NCBI GenBank assembly: GCA_000798955.1
Contig: JTLC01000010.1
Location: 1-64,000, forward strand
DNA from: Firmicutes bacterium ZOR0006
Lineage (GTDB): Bacteria; Bacillota_I; Bacilli_A; Culicoidibacterales; ZOR0006
Direction: 5' to 3'
Length of the DNA stretch: 64,000 nt
The notes below the pieces were generated by a model. It was not told the DNA's origin. It searched no databases and saw only the letters and a program-made list of their open reading frames with translations. A program made the translations under genes and the position numbers. Positions 16,330-26,495 of this stretch are shown here, one piece after another. Each line of letters opens with the position of its first letter. Position 1 is the stretch's first letter.

Positions 16330-17125
16330 ACTTTTACCATGTCATTGTCCGAAAATTTGGGGGTTTGAGGAGTGGCAATTTTCAACGCATCACAATGGGA
16401 TGACGAAAGTTGCAGCAACAAATCAAGCGCTCGAGACGTATCTTGGGCAGCAACTGCCAATTTTAATCAAATATATCGAAGCAAATGAAACTTTATCGGT
16501 GCAAGTCCATCCCGATGATGAGTACGCTCAAGCACATACGAGTGATCGCGGTAAAACAGAATGTTGGTATATTACGGAAGCAGAGCCGGGAGCGCAATTA
16601 ATTTTTGGCTTAAAGCCAACACTCACGGCAGATGTACTGAGGCAATTAATTGCTGAGCAGAAGTTAGAAGACCAATTAGCATTTATTGATATTCAAGCTG
16701 GGGACATGATGTATATTCCAGCCGGAACAGTACACGCAATTATGGGCGGAATTAAGTTGATTGAAATTCAACAAAGTAGTGATACCACATATCGCCTCTA
16801 TGATTGGGGACGAGATCGTGAGTTACATATTGCTGAGTCACTCGCAGTGATTGATTATGAGCACAAGAATGGTGCGAAGAAAATTCCAGCGAGTGAATTT
16901 ACACGCTTAGAAACACCATATTTTACCGTTGAAAAATATCACATTCAAGATCAATTCCGACTTGAATCAAGACAAGCAGCGACGCTGACGTTAGTCGAGG
17001 GGTCACTATACTATGAGCATGAGCAACAACAAAATAGCATCCAGTTAAACGAAACGCTGTATCTTGAATCACAAGCAGTCCAATTAATTGGAACGGGAAC
17101 AGTACTGATTACGACATGGGACTAG
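16316..17125 (+). CDS. manA: Mannose-6-phosphate isomerase, type I short form
   Basis: This 269-residue cupin enzyme interconverts mannose 6-phosphate and fructose 6-phosphate in the cytoplasm. Metal-binding motifs are visible: LSVQVHPDDEYA, GKTECWYI and AGTVHAIMGG. QQSSDTTYRLYDWGR is typical of the short Firmicutes form. SD GGAG lies just before the ATG, inside the preceding ROK gene. In this locus it would channel mannose released from N-glycans into glycolysis. Confidence 0.92.
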   Translation: MSLVKLLPCHCPKIWGFEEWQFSTHHNGMTKVAATNQALETYLGQQLPILIKYIEANETLSVQVHPDDEYAQAHTSDRGKTECWYITEAEPGAQLIFGLKPTLTADVLRQLIAEQKLEDQLAFIDIQAGDMMYIPAGTVHAIMGGIKLIEIQQSSDTTYRLYDWGRDRELHIAESLAVIDYEHKNGAKKIPASEFTRLETPYFTVEKYHIQDQFRLESRQAATLTLVEGSLYYEHEQQQNSIQLNETLYLESQAVQLIGTGTVLITTWD

Positions 17126-17191
17126 TATTTGCATAGGTGAACTAAAAACACTGGCAATAAATGGCGATTAGCACCTATTTATTATAAATAA

Positions 17192-17236
17192 AATAGAAAA
17201 AGTGGCTTCCGATGAAAGAAACCACTTTTTCTATTG
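17192..17236. terminator. Bidirectional terminator between manA and the DUF624 gene
   Basis: AATAGAAAAAGTGG pairs with CCACTTTTTCTATT around a 16-nt loop. It serves both convergent genes. Confidence 0.82.
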
Positions 17237-17291
17237 AAAATAAGATGTAAAAATTTTTTTGTGATATAATGTATATATCCTTAATTTATAA

Positions 17292-17966
17292 TTATTTCGC
17301 AATGAGAGACTTCCCTTCAAGTTTTTCCAGGAGTGGGATATGTAGCTTCATGACGAGGAATGCCCAAATTGTGAAGAAAAAGGCACTTGAATATCCAGCA
17401 ACACTATCAAGTAAAATCAACATGAACAGTAAGAAAACAAAGTGAAAGGCAGTAATCAGAGGATTATTAAACATGAGACTAAATGATAGCTTAAACGTTT
17501 TAACAACTGAGAGCTGGTAACGGGAAATAACCGTGAAAATGTAAGGAATAACGAGCAGCAAGAAGAGCGCGGCTACAACGATTAAAGGGGAAAGAAATAA
17601 TCCAAAAGGGATCATATCGAGATAGGCAAAATCGTAACCAATAAAAATCGCAAATGCAGCGAGAATCAAGGAGCAACGAAGACTAAACCAAAATTCTTGG
17701 CGATAAATCCGCCAGAAATCACGTTTGAAATTAATATCGTAGAAAATAACAAAGCGTGTCATTGTGAAGTGCAACGCCACAAATGCAGGTCCGAGTGGTA
17801 CGAGACATAAGATGAAGACTGGGAAGTAATCGAAAATCCCTTGCATGCCATAGGCGAAGTAAAAAATAATTGCAGGTAGACCGCCAAGAAGTAAGGTAAA
17901 ACAATTTAAGAGAAAAAACCAAAACACATATTGAAATCCAGACATAATACGAGAACTAAAATTCAT
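17292..17966 (-). CDS. DUF624 (YesL-like) membrane protein
   Basis: This protein of 224 residues has five to six hydrophobic segments and resembles the DUF624/YesL family. YesL-type genes commonly sit next to YesMN two-component systems and Lpl-type ABC permeases, exactly as here, but their function is not established. I use the ATG at 17966, ten bases after AAAGGA; an upstream TTG at 17975 is the alternative. It points away from the sensor kinase gene, with their starts about 115 bp apart. Confidence 0.75.
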   Translation of the reverse strand: MNFSSRIMSGFQYVFWFFLLNCFTLLLGGLPAIIFYFAYGMQGIFDYFPVFILCLVPLGPAFVALHFTMTRFVIFYDINFKRDFWRIYRQEFWFSLRCSLILAAFAIFIGYDFAYLDMIPFGLFLSPLIVVAALFLLLVIPYIFTVISRYQLSVVKTFKLSFSLMFNNPLITAFHFVFLLFMLILLDSVAGYSSAFFFTIWAFLVMKLHIPLLEKLEGKSLIAK

Positions 17967-18056
17967 ATAAATCAAATCCTTTCAAGTAACTTTTTTTTTA
18001 AGTATAGCAGAAAGCGCATCCAAAAAAATCGCGTTTTGCTGTCTGACTAGAAAAAG

Positions 18057-18069
18057 TCCAATAAACCTA
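18057..18069 (+). promoter_or_regulatory. Repeated 13-nt word, copy 1 (candidate response-regulator site)
   Basis: TCCAATAAACCTA precedes the sensor kinase gene, touching its SD. The identical word occurs at 21296-21308 upstream of the ABC permease operon. A role in binding the adjacent AraC-type response regulator is inferred from this sharing. Confidence 0.4.
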
Positions 18070-18083
18070 GGAGAAATGCATTG

Positions 18084-19820
18084 ATGTTGAAATTAAATTT
18101 AACAATCTATAAAAAACTGTTCATTTCGGCAAGCACGGTCTTTGTTGTGTTTGTCATTGGAATTTTTTTAATGATTTCCTATAGCTACTTTGATATCCAA
18201 ATTACAAACGAACATGAATTAAACGAAAAAAAAATGACGGAAGTAATCGAAAACATTCGCTATGATTTATTATCGATTGATAATACGATTTATTCACTCT
18301 ATGAAAATCCACAAACGCTCACAGATACGATTAATTATTTGGTCTTAAATCCAGACCAGTATTATAGCTTTCGGCTCTCGTATGTGTCTAAGCAAGCAAA
18401 TTGGTATTACCAAGGGCACGAAACTTTTGTCCAAAATATTTTCAATCGCAACCAACGCGTGGTTGGTGTTGGACTATATAGCTATGATCAAGATAAAATG
18501 ACAACGTTTCGACCGTATGGGAGTTCAGTTATTATCAATCAAGTGAGTAAGCAGAAAAATACCAATGCTTTGGATGAAATGGTGAAAACGCGGTTTGCGC
18601 TCGAAAATCAATATGCATTGCCAGTTTCCTATCCGGTAAAAAATGGCGATGCCCTCGTTGGCGAAATTGTGATTTTTCAAAATATGAATTTTATTGATGA
18701 AGTATTACAGCGCTATGAACAAGGAAATCGGGCGATTGAGATTGCTCATAATGAGAAAATTATTTATGATTCGACCCAGACGCAAGCATATTTGTCGCCA
18801 GTTGCTACAAATCGTCAGTCATTCAATTGGGAAACACACAAGTTAGTTGCAAGTAATCAAGAATTGACAGTCTATGAAGAAAAGCCAACCAAAAACGTTT
18901 TAGCTTACATGGGGAAAGCTTATTGGAGTGTGGCTGGTGCCGTTGTGGTCAGCCTGTTTCTCGGTGTGTATTTTATTTGGCGGCGAATGAAGCAAGCAGA
19001 GCAACGGCTAGAATCAGTCTTAATTGGTATTAGTAAAATTGAAGCTGGCGATCTGGATGCCGTGATTACTGTTAGTGGGGAAGGTAATGATGAGATTACG
19101 ATTATTGCCAATCGTTTAAATGCGATGAATAAAGAAATTAAACAACGGATTCAAGAGCAATATTTGAGTGAAATTACACAACAAAAGGCAGAACTCGCCT
19201 TTCTACAATCACAAATCAATCCACATTTTTTATATAATACGTTAGAAACAATTCGAATGAAAGCCATTGTCGAGGGAAATCGGGAGGTTGGCCAATTGAT
19301 TTTCGGTCTAGCAACATTGTTTCGTCAGACGTATCAAAAATCAAGAATTATCACAATTCACGAAGAAATTGAATTAATCGAAACGTATTTGAAACTCTTT
19401 ATGAATCGGTATCCGGATGTTTTTCGCTATCAAATTGCCTGCGAACCACAGTTGCGAGATGTCTACATTGTCAAATTTATTTTACAACCAATCATTGAAA
19501 ACTATTTTGTCCATGGAATTGATTACGATCAAAGCAACAACTTGATTAGCATTGAAATTACGTCACACGGGGAAAAAATCCAGATTATTTTATCGGATAA
19601 TGGAAGTGGGATGAATTATGCTGAAATTGAAGCACTCAATGATAAATTGACGAACGCGAAAATTTATGAATTAGAACAATCGATTGCCTTGGTGAATATC
19701 AATAAACGATTGGAGTTAACATATGGAACTGATTATAGTTTTGAATTTTATCAAAATGAGCATGGCGGTTTGAGTATTAAAATACTGATTCCAAAATTAG
19801 CGGGAGAAAAAGGGGAATAA
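18084..19820 (+). CDS. Sensor histidine kinase, YesM type
   Basis: This 578-residue membrane kinase has a first membrane helix (about 10-32), a large extracytoplasmic sensor region to about 275, a second helix (VAGAVVVSLFLGVYFIW), a HAMP domain and a His_kinase domain. The phosphorylated histidine lies in QSQINPHFLYNTLE, and the ATP lid in LSDNGSGM. This is the YesM/LytS-like arrangement that senses carbohydrates outside the cell. AGGAG lies before both a TTG at 18081 and the ATG at 18084. It is cotranscribed with the response regulator one base downstream. It probably senses host glycans or the loaded binding protein. Confidence 0.92.
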   Translation: MLKLNLTIYKKLFISASTVFVVFVIGIFLMISYSYFDIQITNEHELNEKKMTEVIENIRYDLLSIDNTIYSLYENPQTLTDTINYLVLNPDQYYSFRLSYVSKQANWYYQGHETFVQNIFNRNQRVVGVGLYSYDQDKMTTFRPYGSSVIINQVSKQKNTNALDEMVKTRFALENQYALPVSYPVKNGDALVGEIVIFQNMNFIDEVLQRYEQGNRAIEIAHNEKIIYDSTQTQAYLSPVATNRQSFNWETHKLVASNQELTVYEEKPTKNVLAYMGKAYWSVAGAVVVSLFLGVYFIWRRMKQAEQRLESVLIGISKIEAGDLDAVITVSGEGNDEITIIANRLNAMNKEIKQRIQEQYLSEITQQKAELAFLQSQINPHFLYNTLETIRMKAIVEGNREVGQLIFGLATLFRQTYQKSRIITIHEEIELIETYLKLFMNRYPDVFRYQIACEPQLRDVYIVKFILQPIIENYFVHGIDYDQSNNLISIEITSHGEKIQIILSDNGSGMNYAEIEALNDKLTNAKIYELEQSIALVNINKRLELTYGTDYSFEFYQNEHGGLSIKILIPKLAGEKGE

Positions 19821-19821
19821 C

Positions 19822-21225
19822 ATGTTTAAATTAGCTATTATTGATGACGAAAAATTTATTGTGCAGGGGTTAGAAATTTTAATTGATTGGAAAAGCTTAG
19901 GAATTGAAGTGGTGTGTGCAACTACTAAAACCGAAGAAATTCTTGCGAGAAGTAGCGAATTTGACTTTTTACTGACAGATGTACAAATGCCTAAAATGAC
20001 TGGGATTGAATTAGTTGCTCAAGTAAAAGCAAAAAACCCAACTGTTGAATGTATCATTTTAAGCGGCTATGATGATTTTAAATTTGCCCAGCAGGGGATG
20101 CAAGTTGGTGTGAGTAATTATTTATTGAAGCCGGTTGATGAAGAAGAAATCGTGAATACATTTAAAAAATTAAGTATTCGTGCAGCAGAGAAACAGCAAG
20201 AACAGAAAATAATCCAACAACAGGTTTACTATCAGTTGCTCGAAAATCCAGATGAAGTCGATCTCACAACCGTACTGCCAAAGTTAGGGGCAGAGATGGC
20301 GTATTATCTGTTCTGTGCTCGGACACTGCCACAGTTAGCAGCTAATCAACAATTGATGATGCAGTGGCTTTTCGAACAGCCAAAACAGATTGGTATATGT
20401 TGGTTTCCAAAAACAGCAGCCAATCAGGTGAAACAGTATTTAACTTTAGGGGATGTGCAAATTATTAGTTCACTAGGACAGACAGCAGCAGATTTTCACA
20501 CATGTTTTGCTAGCTTACATGAAGTCGTCATCTTTGATGAAAGTCAAACAGTTATTTGGGAAGAGCTTGAAACACAGACGTTTGACTTTGTTCAAGCACT
20601 CGAACAAATTACAAAATTTCAAAACTTGCTGATTCAAGATGATCGGGAAAAACCGACAGACATAATAATGGCGGAACTGAATAATACATATACAAAATCA
20701 GAGTTTGAAAATCTCGCCTTACTATATGTAATTGCCTTACAACAATTTGCCGCACATCAAAATCTCGATTTTCATGCTGAAAGCAATAAGATGGCCCCAC
20801 AAATATTAGCAGAACTCAATAAATTACCATCTGGTCAAGCAGTTGTTGACCAATTATGCCAGTGGACAACAGAAATTCACGAACAGTTCCACCAAAAAAT
20901 TACCAATTATACGCCGATTATTCGGCGAGTGATGACGATTATCGAACAAGAATATAACCAAGATATTTCACTCAAAACGCTAAGTCATAAGCTAAATATG
21001 AATGCCTCTTATCTTGGACAAGTATTTAAAGAGGAAGTCGGTACGAGTTTTAATTTTTATATCAATAAAATGCGCATGGAAAAAGCACAAGAATTACTGC
21101 TCAATAGCCATTTGAAAATTAATCAAATTGCTCAGCATGTCGGATTTCAAGATAATAGCTATTTTTATCGCAAGTTTAAAAGTCACTATGGCTACTGTCC
21201 AAATACAGTGCGTAAAAGTAAATAA
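19822..21225 (+). CDS. AraC-type response regulator, YesN type
   Basis: This 467-residue regulator has an N-terminal receiver domain with acidic pair IIDDE (8-10), phosphoacceptor D53 in LLTDVQMPKMTG, and lysine in YLLKPVDEEE. A divergent linker of about 230 residues follows, then a C-terminal AraC double helix-turn-helix (LSHKLNMNASYLGQVFKE; INQIAQHVGFQDNSYFYRKFK). It forms the partner of the sensor kinase. Known relatives activate neighbouring ABC and glycosidase genes, and in pneumococcus a system of this kind (TCS07) controls N-glycan use. Control of the downstream locus is therefore likely. Confidence 0.92.
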   Translation: MFKLAIIDDEKFIVQGLEILIDWKSLGIEVVCATTKTEEILARSSEFDFLLTDVQMPKMTGIELVAQVKAKNPTVECIILSGYDDFKFAQQGMQVGVSNYLLKPVDEEEIVNTFKKLSIRAAEKQQEQKIIQQQVYYQLLENPDEVDLTTVLPKLGAEMAYYLFCARTLPQLAANQQLMMQWLFEQPKQIGICWFPKTAANQVKQYLTLGDVQIISSLGQTAADFHTCFASLHEVVIFDESQTVIWEELETQTFDFVQALEQITKFQNLLIQDDREKPTDIIMAELNNTYTKSEFENLALLYVIALQQFAAHQNLDFHAESNKMAPQILAELNKLPSGQAVVDQLCQWTTEIHEQFHQKITNYTPIIRRVMTIIEQEYNQDISLKTLSHKLNMNASYLGQVFKEEVGTSFNFYINKMRMEKAQELLLNSHLKINQIAQHVGFQDNSYFYRKFKSHYGYCPNTVRKSK

Positions 21226-21242
21226 AGTTGGCAAAAAGAAGA

Positions 21243-21268
21243 AGGTGGAGGAAATTCCACCTTTTTTT
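21243..21268 (+). terminator. Terminator after the response regulator gene
   Basis: GGTGGA and TCCACC form a short hairpin followed by seven T's, between the two-component operon and the ABC operon. Confidence 0.75.
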
Positions 21269-21295
21269 GCACAAAAATGCAATTCGTGAAAAAAA

Positions 21296-21349
21296 TCCAA
21301 TAAACCTATAATTTATCAAATATACATGATAGCGATTTCAAATTATACT
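21296..21349 (+). promoter_or_regulatory. Probable activated promoter of the ABC/GH38 operon
   Basis: TCCAATAAACCTA (21296-21308, identical to a word before the sensor kinase) is followed 20 bp on by the similar TCAAATATACAT (21316-21327). A -10 box TATACT is at 21344-21349, but the -35 position reads TATACA, which is poor. A good -10 with a bad -35 and two upstream half-sites suggests activation by the YesN-type regulator. Inference from sequence only. Confidence 0.45.
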
Positions 21350-21380
21350 AAGTTTAGAAAGGTTGAAAGGAGGAAAAAAA

Positions 21381-22310
21381 GTGTTTAAGAAACAAATAAG
21401 AACGTTTAAACGAAATCAAACGTTATTCATGCTGACAATCCCAGCAACAATTTGGTATGTCATCTTTGCGTACTTACCAATGATTGGGGTGTTATTAGCA
21501 TTTAAACGCTATCGTGTGAATGGGGGATTCTTCACGAGCTTATTTACAAGTGAGTGGGTTGGATTTGATAATTTCAAATTTTTATTTTCAAGTAGTGATG
21601 CTTGGTTAATTACCAGAAATACAGTGCTTTATAATATTGTGTTTATTGTTTTAGGGGTAGTCATTCCAATTTTATTAGCAATTGGAATCAATGAATTATT
21701 GAATAAACGATTAGCCAAATTTTATCAAAGTATGCTCTTCTTACCATATTTTATTTCTTGGGTTGTTGTGAGTTACTTTGTGTATGCATTCTTGAGCCCA
21801 GAATCAGGATGGATTAATGGGATTATTGAACAAATGGGTGGCAATCCGGTTTCCTGGTATTCCGAAGTCAAGTATTGGCCATTTATCATTATTTTCATGG
21901 GTGTTTGGAAAACGCTCGGATATAACATCGTTGTTTATCTCGCAGCAATTTGTGGAATTGATCAGACGTATTATGAAGCAGCGATGCTCGATGGTGCAAC
22001 GAAATGGCAACAAATTCGCTATATTACAATTCCATTATTGAAACCAGTTATTATTATTCTCTTCATTTTAGCGGTTGGTCGAATCTTCAGTGCTGACTTT
22101 GGTCTTTTCTACCAAGTAACACGCGATTCAGGTGCACTCTACTCAGTAACGAATGTTATTGATACTTATGTTTACCGTGGATTAATGACACTTGGTGAAG
22201 TCGGAATGAGTTCAGCAGCAGCATTATACCAATCAGGTGTTGGTTTCATCTTAATTATTATTACCAATGCTATTATCAAAAAAATCGATAGAGATCAAGC
22301 CTTATTCTAG
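21381..22310 (+). CDS. ABC transporter permease, LplB type
   Basis: This membrane permease of about 309 residues belongs to the LplB/YteP carbohydrate uptake family. It has six hydrophobic segments and the EAA loop YYEAAMLDGATKWQQIRYITIPLL. The likely start is the GTG at 21381, because AAGGAGG (21367-21373) is correctly placed for it; the TTG at 21363 would contain the SD. The second permease follows in 17 bp. Relatives import oligosaccharides, including N-glycans. Confidence 0.9.
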   Translation: MFKKQIRTFKRNQTLFMLTIPATIWYVIFAYLPMIGVLLAFKRYRVNGGFFTSLFTSEWVGFDNFKFLFSSSDAWLITRNTVLYNIVFIVLGVVIPILLAIGINELLNKRLAKFYQSMLFLPYFISWVVVSYFVYAFLSPESGWINGIIEQMGGNPVSWYSEVKYWPFIIIFMGVWKTLGYNIVVYLAAICGIDQTYYEAAMLDGATKWQQIRYITIPLLKPVIIILFILAVGRIFSADFGLFYQVTRDSGALYSVTNVIDTYVYRGLMTLGEVGMSSAAALYQSGVGFILIIITNAIIKKIDRDQALF

Positions 22311-22327
22311 GCTGAAAGGAGGTTACT

Positions 22328-23248
22328 ATGGCGAGAGCTATATCACCAATGCAAGATATTCATTCAATTGGGAAGAATCCCAATCGAATTTTAAATGTTA
22401 TTTTTATCGCCCTGGCTTTCTCGTGTATTATTCCATTTATCTTTATTTTGATGATTTCAATTTCATCAGAAGATTCAATTAAGGAGTTTGGATATCAATT
22501 TATCCCACAAGCCTTTAGTTTAGAGGGGTATAAATACGTCATTAGTGGGAGTGACCAATTAATGACATCGTACATGGTTACGATTACCGTAACAATACTA
22601 GGAACGCTTGGAGGACTCTTCCTCATTTCAACATATGCATATGCGTTATCACGACGTGATTTTGCTTACAAACGTTTCTTTACCGTGATTGCCGTGATTC
22701 CGATGCTCTTTGGCGGTGGAATGGTCGCCAACTATATGATTGTTTCACGGTTCTTAGATATTAAAGATACAATTTTTGCCTTAATCCTACCAATGATGAT
22801 GAACTCAACGTATATGTTTGTTTTGAAAAGTTTCATCACTTCATCAGTACCAGATGCAATTGTCGAATCAGCAAGAATCGACGGGGCGTCGGAGTGGCGC
22901 ATTTTCTTCCGTGTCGTGATGCCAATGGTTGTTCCAGGGCTAGCAACAATTGCCCTCTTCCTTGTACTTGGGTATTGGAATGATTGGATGAATGCCATGC
23001 TTTACATTGAAACCGATAAACTGATGCCATTGCAATATTTATTGATCAGGATTGAAAATAGTATGAGCTTCCTGGCTGATAATGCTGCCCAAATGGGTGT
23101 CACCGGAATTGAAGCTGCCGCTAACTTACCGAAAGATTCGGCAAAAATGGCAATTGTTGTTTTATCTACAGTTCCAATATTATTTGCCTATCCGTTCTTC
23201 CAGAAGTATTTTGTGAAGGGGTTAAACCTCGGAGCAGTTAAAGAATAA
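22328..23248 (+). CDS. ABC transporter permease, LplC type
   Basis: This 306-residue membrane protein is the second permease of the heterodimer. It has six hydrophobic segments and the EAA motif ESARIDGASEWRIFFRVVMPMV. The SD AAAGGAGG is well placed. No ATP-binding subunit is encoded in the locus, which is normal for this family; a shared MsmK-like ATPase elsewhere in the genome is expected. The binding protein is encoded three genes downstream, after the mannosidase. Confidence 0.92.
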   Translation: MARAISPMQDIHSIGKNPNRILNVIFIALAFSCIIPFIFILMISISSEDSIKEFGYQFIPQAFSLEGYKYVISGSDQLMTSYMVTITVTILGTLGGLFLISTYAYALSRRDFAYKRFFTVIAVIPMLFGGGMVANYMIVSRFLDIKDTIFALILPMMMNSTYMFVLKSFITSSVPDAIVESARIDGASEWRIFFRVVMPMVVPGLATIALFLVLGYWNDWMNAMLYIETDKLMPLQYLLIRIENSMSFLADNAAQMGVTGIEAAANLPKDSAKMAIVVLSTVPILFAYPFFQKYFVKGLNLGAVKE

Positions 23249-23284
23249 ATCAAAAGCGTTAAAAAAGAGAGGAATTATATTATT

Positions 23285-26200
23285 ATGTACTATGTATTAG
23301 AGAGAATTCAAAAAATTTGTGACGATTTAAAAGATTTACAGTATCGTGAAAAAGTAAAAATTAGTGAATATCAAAAACACGAAGGAAATTTTAAAAATTT
23401 AACTGATTTAGCACAACGAGCGACAACGGAAGGTTGGCAGACATTTACAACTGGCGAACTTTGGGGTGGCTATGATCAACATTGCTGGTTTACATCATCA
23501 GTTACAGTGCCGGAGCATTTTGCTGGGCAACCATTAGTACTCGAATTTTACACATTTGATGAAGGTTGGGATGCGACAAACCCACAATTCATGCTCTATA
23601 TCGATGGAGTTCACGTTCAAGGATTAGATATTAACCACCGCGAGTACGTTTTAACAGATGCTGCTGAAGCCGGTAAAACATATACAATCGATTTACATGC
23701 GTATAGTGGATTAAATGATAAACAGGCAACATTACATGGTGTGCTTGCAGTACTTGATCGCCCAGTTCGTGATCTTTACTATGATTTACAAGTACCAATT
23801 TGGGTATGTGAAAAACTTGAAAAAGAAGATAAGCGACGCATTGATATGCTGACAACACTCAATGATGCGATTAACTTACTCGATTTCCGCAAAGTTCGCA
23901 GTGAAGCCTTTGATATGAGTGTCGAAGCAACGCATGAATTTTTAGCCAAAAATTTCTATGATGAAATGTGCGGCCATAGTGAAACAATTGCTACTTGTAT
24001 CGGGCATACACATATTGATGTGGCCTGGCACTGGACAGTTGCACAAACACATGAAAAAACTGGACGGAGTTTTGCGACCGTTTTATCATTGATGAACCAA
24101 TATCCAGAATATAAATTCATGTCAAGTCAACCGCAGTTATATGAATTTTTAAAACAAGACTATCCAACACTCTATGCTCAAGTGAAAGAGCGTGTTGCCG
24201 AGGGTCGCTGGGAACCAGAAGGAGCAATGTGGCTTGAAGCTGACTGTAATGTGACTTCAGGTGAATCACTTGTGCGACAAATTCTTTTCGGAAAACGCTT
24301 CTTCAAAGAAGAATTCGGAGTGGATAATAAAGTGTTGTGGTTACCAGATGTATTTGGTTACTCAGCAGCACTCCCACAAATTATGAAAAAAACCGGAATT
24401 GAATATTTCATGACAACAAAAATTGCTTGGAACCAATTCAATAAAATTCCGTATGATACATTTAAGTGGCGCGGAATCGATGGTACGGAAATTTTGACAC
24501 ATTTCATTACGACGAAAGATCCGTATCAAGAGAAAGATTCGTTCTTTACAACATATAATGGCAACTTACACCCAGGAGCAGTGATTGGTGCTTGGGATCG
24601 CTATCAACAGAAAGCCTTAAATAATGATGTGATGATTAGTTATGGTCATGGTGATGGTGGTGGAGGACCAACATACGAAATGTTAGAAGTTGGTCGCCGG
24701 TTAGAAAAAGGGATTCCAGGAGCACCACGTGTGCAACAAGGACATAGTTTGGATTACTTTAAACGCCTTGATGAAAAAGTGGGGACAAATCCAAAGCTGC
24801 CAACATGGGCAGGGGAACTCTATCTTGAGTATCACCGCGGAACATATACATCAATGGCACGTAACAAACGTGACAACCGGAAAAGTGAGCAAGTGTACCA
24901 AGCTTTAGAGAAAATGAATAGCTTCGCAATGTTACACGGAAAAACATACCCACAAGAGCAAATCAATAAACATTGGAAAACAATTTTATTGAACCAATTC
25001 CATGATATTTTACCTGGGACATCAATTAAACCAGTATATGATGTCACGGCAGAACAATATGCAGAAATTTTAGCCGATGGTCGTCAAATGCTAGATGAAG
25101 CAATTGATTATATTGGGACAAACATTCCAACACAAGCGCAAACATTATTAGTGACAAATACATTATCATTTGATCGTGATGACGTTGTTGAATTTACTGC
25201 ACCAGAAGGAATGACAACATTCCATTTAGTTGATGGTGAAACATCAATTCCATGTCAACAAACACATAAAGGCACATATGTAGCTTTCGTACATAACATT
25301 CCGGCAAATGGTTATAAAACACTGGAATTTGTCGCCGGAGCAACAGCAGTAGCACCAGCAACAATTGCGACACCAACACAATTAGAAAATCAATATTTCG
25401 CGATTACTTTAGATGAAGTTGCCGAAATGACATCAATTTTTGATAAAGCAGCACAACGTGAAGTATTAAAACCAGGTCAAAAAGGAAATCAAATCCAAGC
25501 CTTTGAAGATAAACCAATGTTCTGGGATAACTGGGATATCGATATGTACTACACGGAAAAAATGTGGCCAGTAACTGATGTCCAAGCAATTGAAGTTATT
25601 GAACACGGAAGTGTGCGTAGCGTCCTACGGATTGAACGTAAATTTGTTGATTCAACGATTATTCAAGATGTGATTATTTATGCCAACTTACCAAAAATCG
25701 ATTTCCAAACATTCGTTGATTGGAAACAAAGCCAAGTGTTATTAAAAGCTGCTTTCCCAGTTGCGATTAATACAAATAAAGCAACATATGAAATTCAATA
25801 CGGAAACTTAGAGCGTCCAACTCACAAAAACACATCATGGGATCAAGCCCGCTTTGAAGTATGTGCGCATAAATGGGCAGATGTTTCTGAGGGAGCTTAT
25901 GGAGTCAGCTTATTAAATGAAAGTAAGTATGGTCATGATATCATTGATGGGAATATGCGATTAACACTCTTAAAATCAGGAACAATGCCACACCCAACAA
26001 CAGATCAAGAAGAGCACTTCTTTACATATTCATTACATCCACATGCGAATGGATGGCAAGATGCACAAACAGTTGAATTGGCGGAAATGCTGAATGTTCC
26101 ATGTCAAACACAAGTCTTAGCAGCGCAACAAGAAGGAACATTACCACAAGTATTTAGTTTGTTAGCAGTCGATCAAGCCAATGTCTTAATCGAAGTGATT

Positions 26201-26419
26201 AAAAAAGCTGAAGCCGATGATTCAATCATCGTCCGGATGTATGAAAATAGCAATAAACAAACAACGACACTTTTAACAAGTGGCTATGAAATTGTTGAAG
26301 CATATGAAACAGACATGCTTGAAGTCAATGAAACGAAATTGGATGTTGATGGTGCAAGAGTTGCCCTGACATTCAAACCATTTGAAATCAAAACAGTACG
26401 TGTACACTTAAATAAATAA
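23285..26419 (+). CDS. Alpha-mannosidase, family GH38
   Basis: This 1044-residue cytoplasmic enzyme hydrolyses alpha-linked mannose. The zinc-site motif GHTHIDVAWHWT (240-251) supplies H241, H243 or D245, and LWLPDVFGYS contains nucleophile D355. The long C-terminal beta domains run to the end. There is no signal peptide. The gene sits between the ABC permeases and the binding protein, so it most likely trims mannose from imported N-glycan fragments, as pneumococcal GH38 does. Linkage specificity cannot be told from sequence. Confidence 0.95.
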   Translation: MYYVLERIQKICDDLKDLQYREKVKISEYQKHEGNFKNLTDLAQRATTEGWQTFTTGELWGGYDQHCWFTSSVTVPEHFAGQPLVLEFYTFDEGWDATNPQFMLYIDGVHVQGLDINHREYVLTDAAEAGKTYTIDLHAYSGLNDKQATLHGVLAVLDRPVRDLYYDLQVPIWVCEKLEKEDKRRIDMLTTLNDAINLLDFRKVRSEAFDMSVEATHEFLAKNFYDEMCGHSETIATCIGHTHIDVAWHWTVAQTHEKTGRSFATVLSLMNQYPEYKFMSSQPQLYEFLKQDYPTLYAQVKERVAEGRWEPEGAMWLEADCNVTSGESLVRQILFGKRFFKEEFGVDNKVLWLPDVFGYSAALPQIMKKTGIEYFMTTKIAWNQFNKIPYDTFKWRGIDGTEILTHFITTKDPYQEKDSFFTTYNGNLHPGAVIGAWDRYQQKALNNDVMISYGHGDGGGGPTYEMLEVGRRLEKGIPGAPRVQQGHSLDYFKRLDEKVGTNPKLPTWAGELYLEYHRGTYTSMARNKRDNRKSEQVYQALEKMNSFAMLHGKTYPQEQINKHWKTILLNQFHDILPGTSIKPVYDVTAEQYAEILADGRQMLDEAIDYIGTNIPTQAQTLLVTNTLSFDRDDVVEFTAPEGMTTFHLVDGETSIPCQQTHKGTYVAFVHNIPANGYKTLEFVAGATAVAPATIATPTQLENQYFAITLDEVAEMTSIFDKAAQREVLKPGQKGNQIQAFEDKPMFWDNWDIDMYYTEKMWPVTDVQAIEVIEHGSVRSVLRIERKFVDSTIIQDVIIYANLPKIDFQTFVDWKQSQVLLKAAFPVAINTNKATYEIQYGNLERPTHKNTSWDQARFEVCAHKWADVSEGAYGVSLLNESKYGHDIIDGNMRLTLLKSGTMPHPTTDQEEHFFTYSLHPHANGWQDAQTVELAEMLNVPCQTQVLAAQQEGTLPQVFSLLAVDQANVLIEVIKKAEADDSIIVRMYENSNKQTTTLLTSGYEIVEAYETDMLEVNETKLDVDGARVALTFKPFEIKTVRVHLNK

Positions 26420-26495
26420 CCAAAATCGTGAGGAGAGCTTCTAATCACTAGGGGCTCGCCAACGAAGCTAAATTCATAAAACGGGGGAAACAAAC

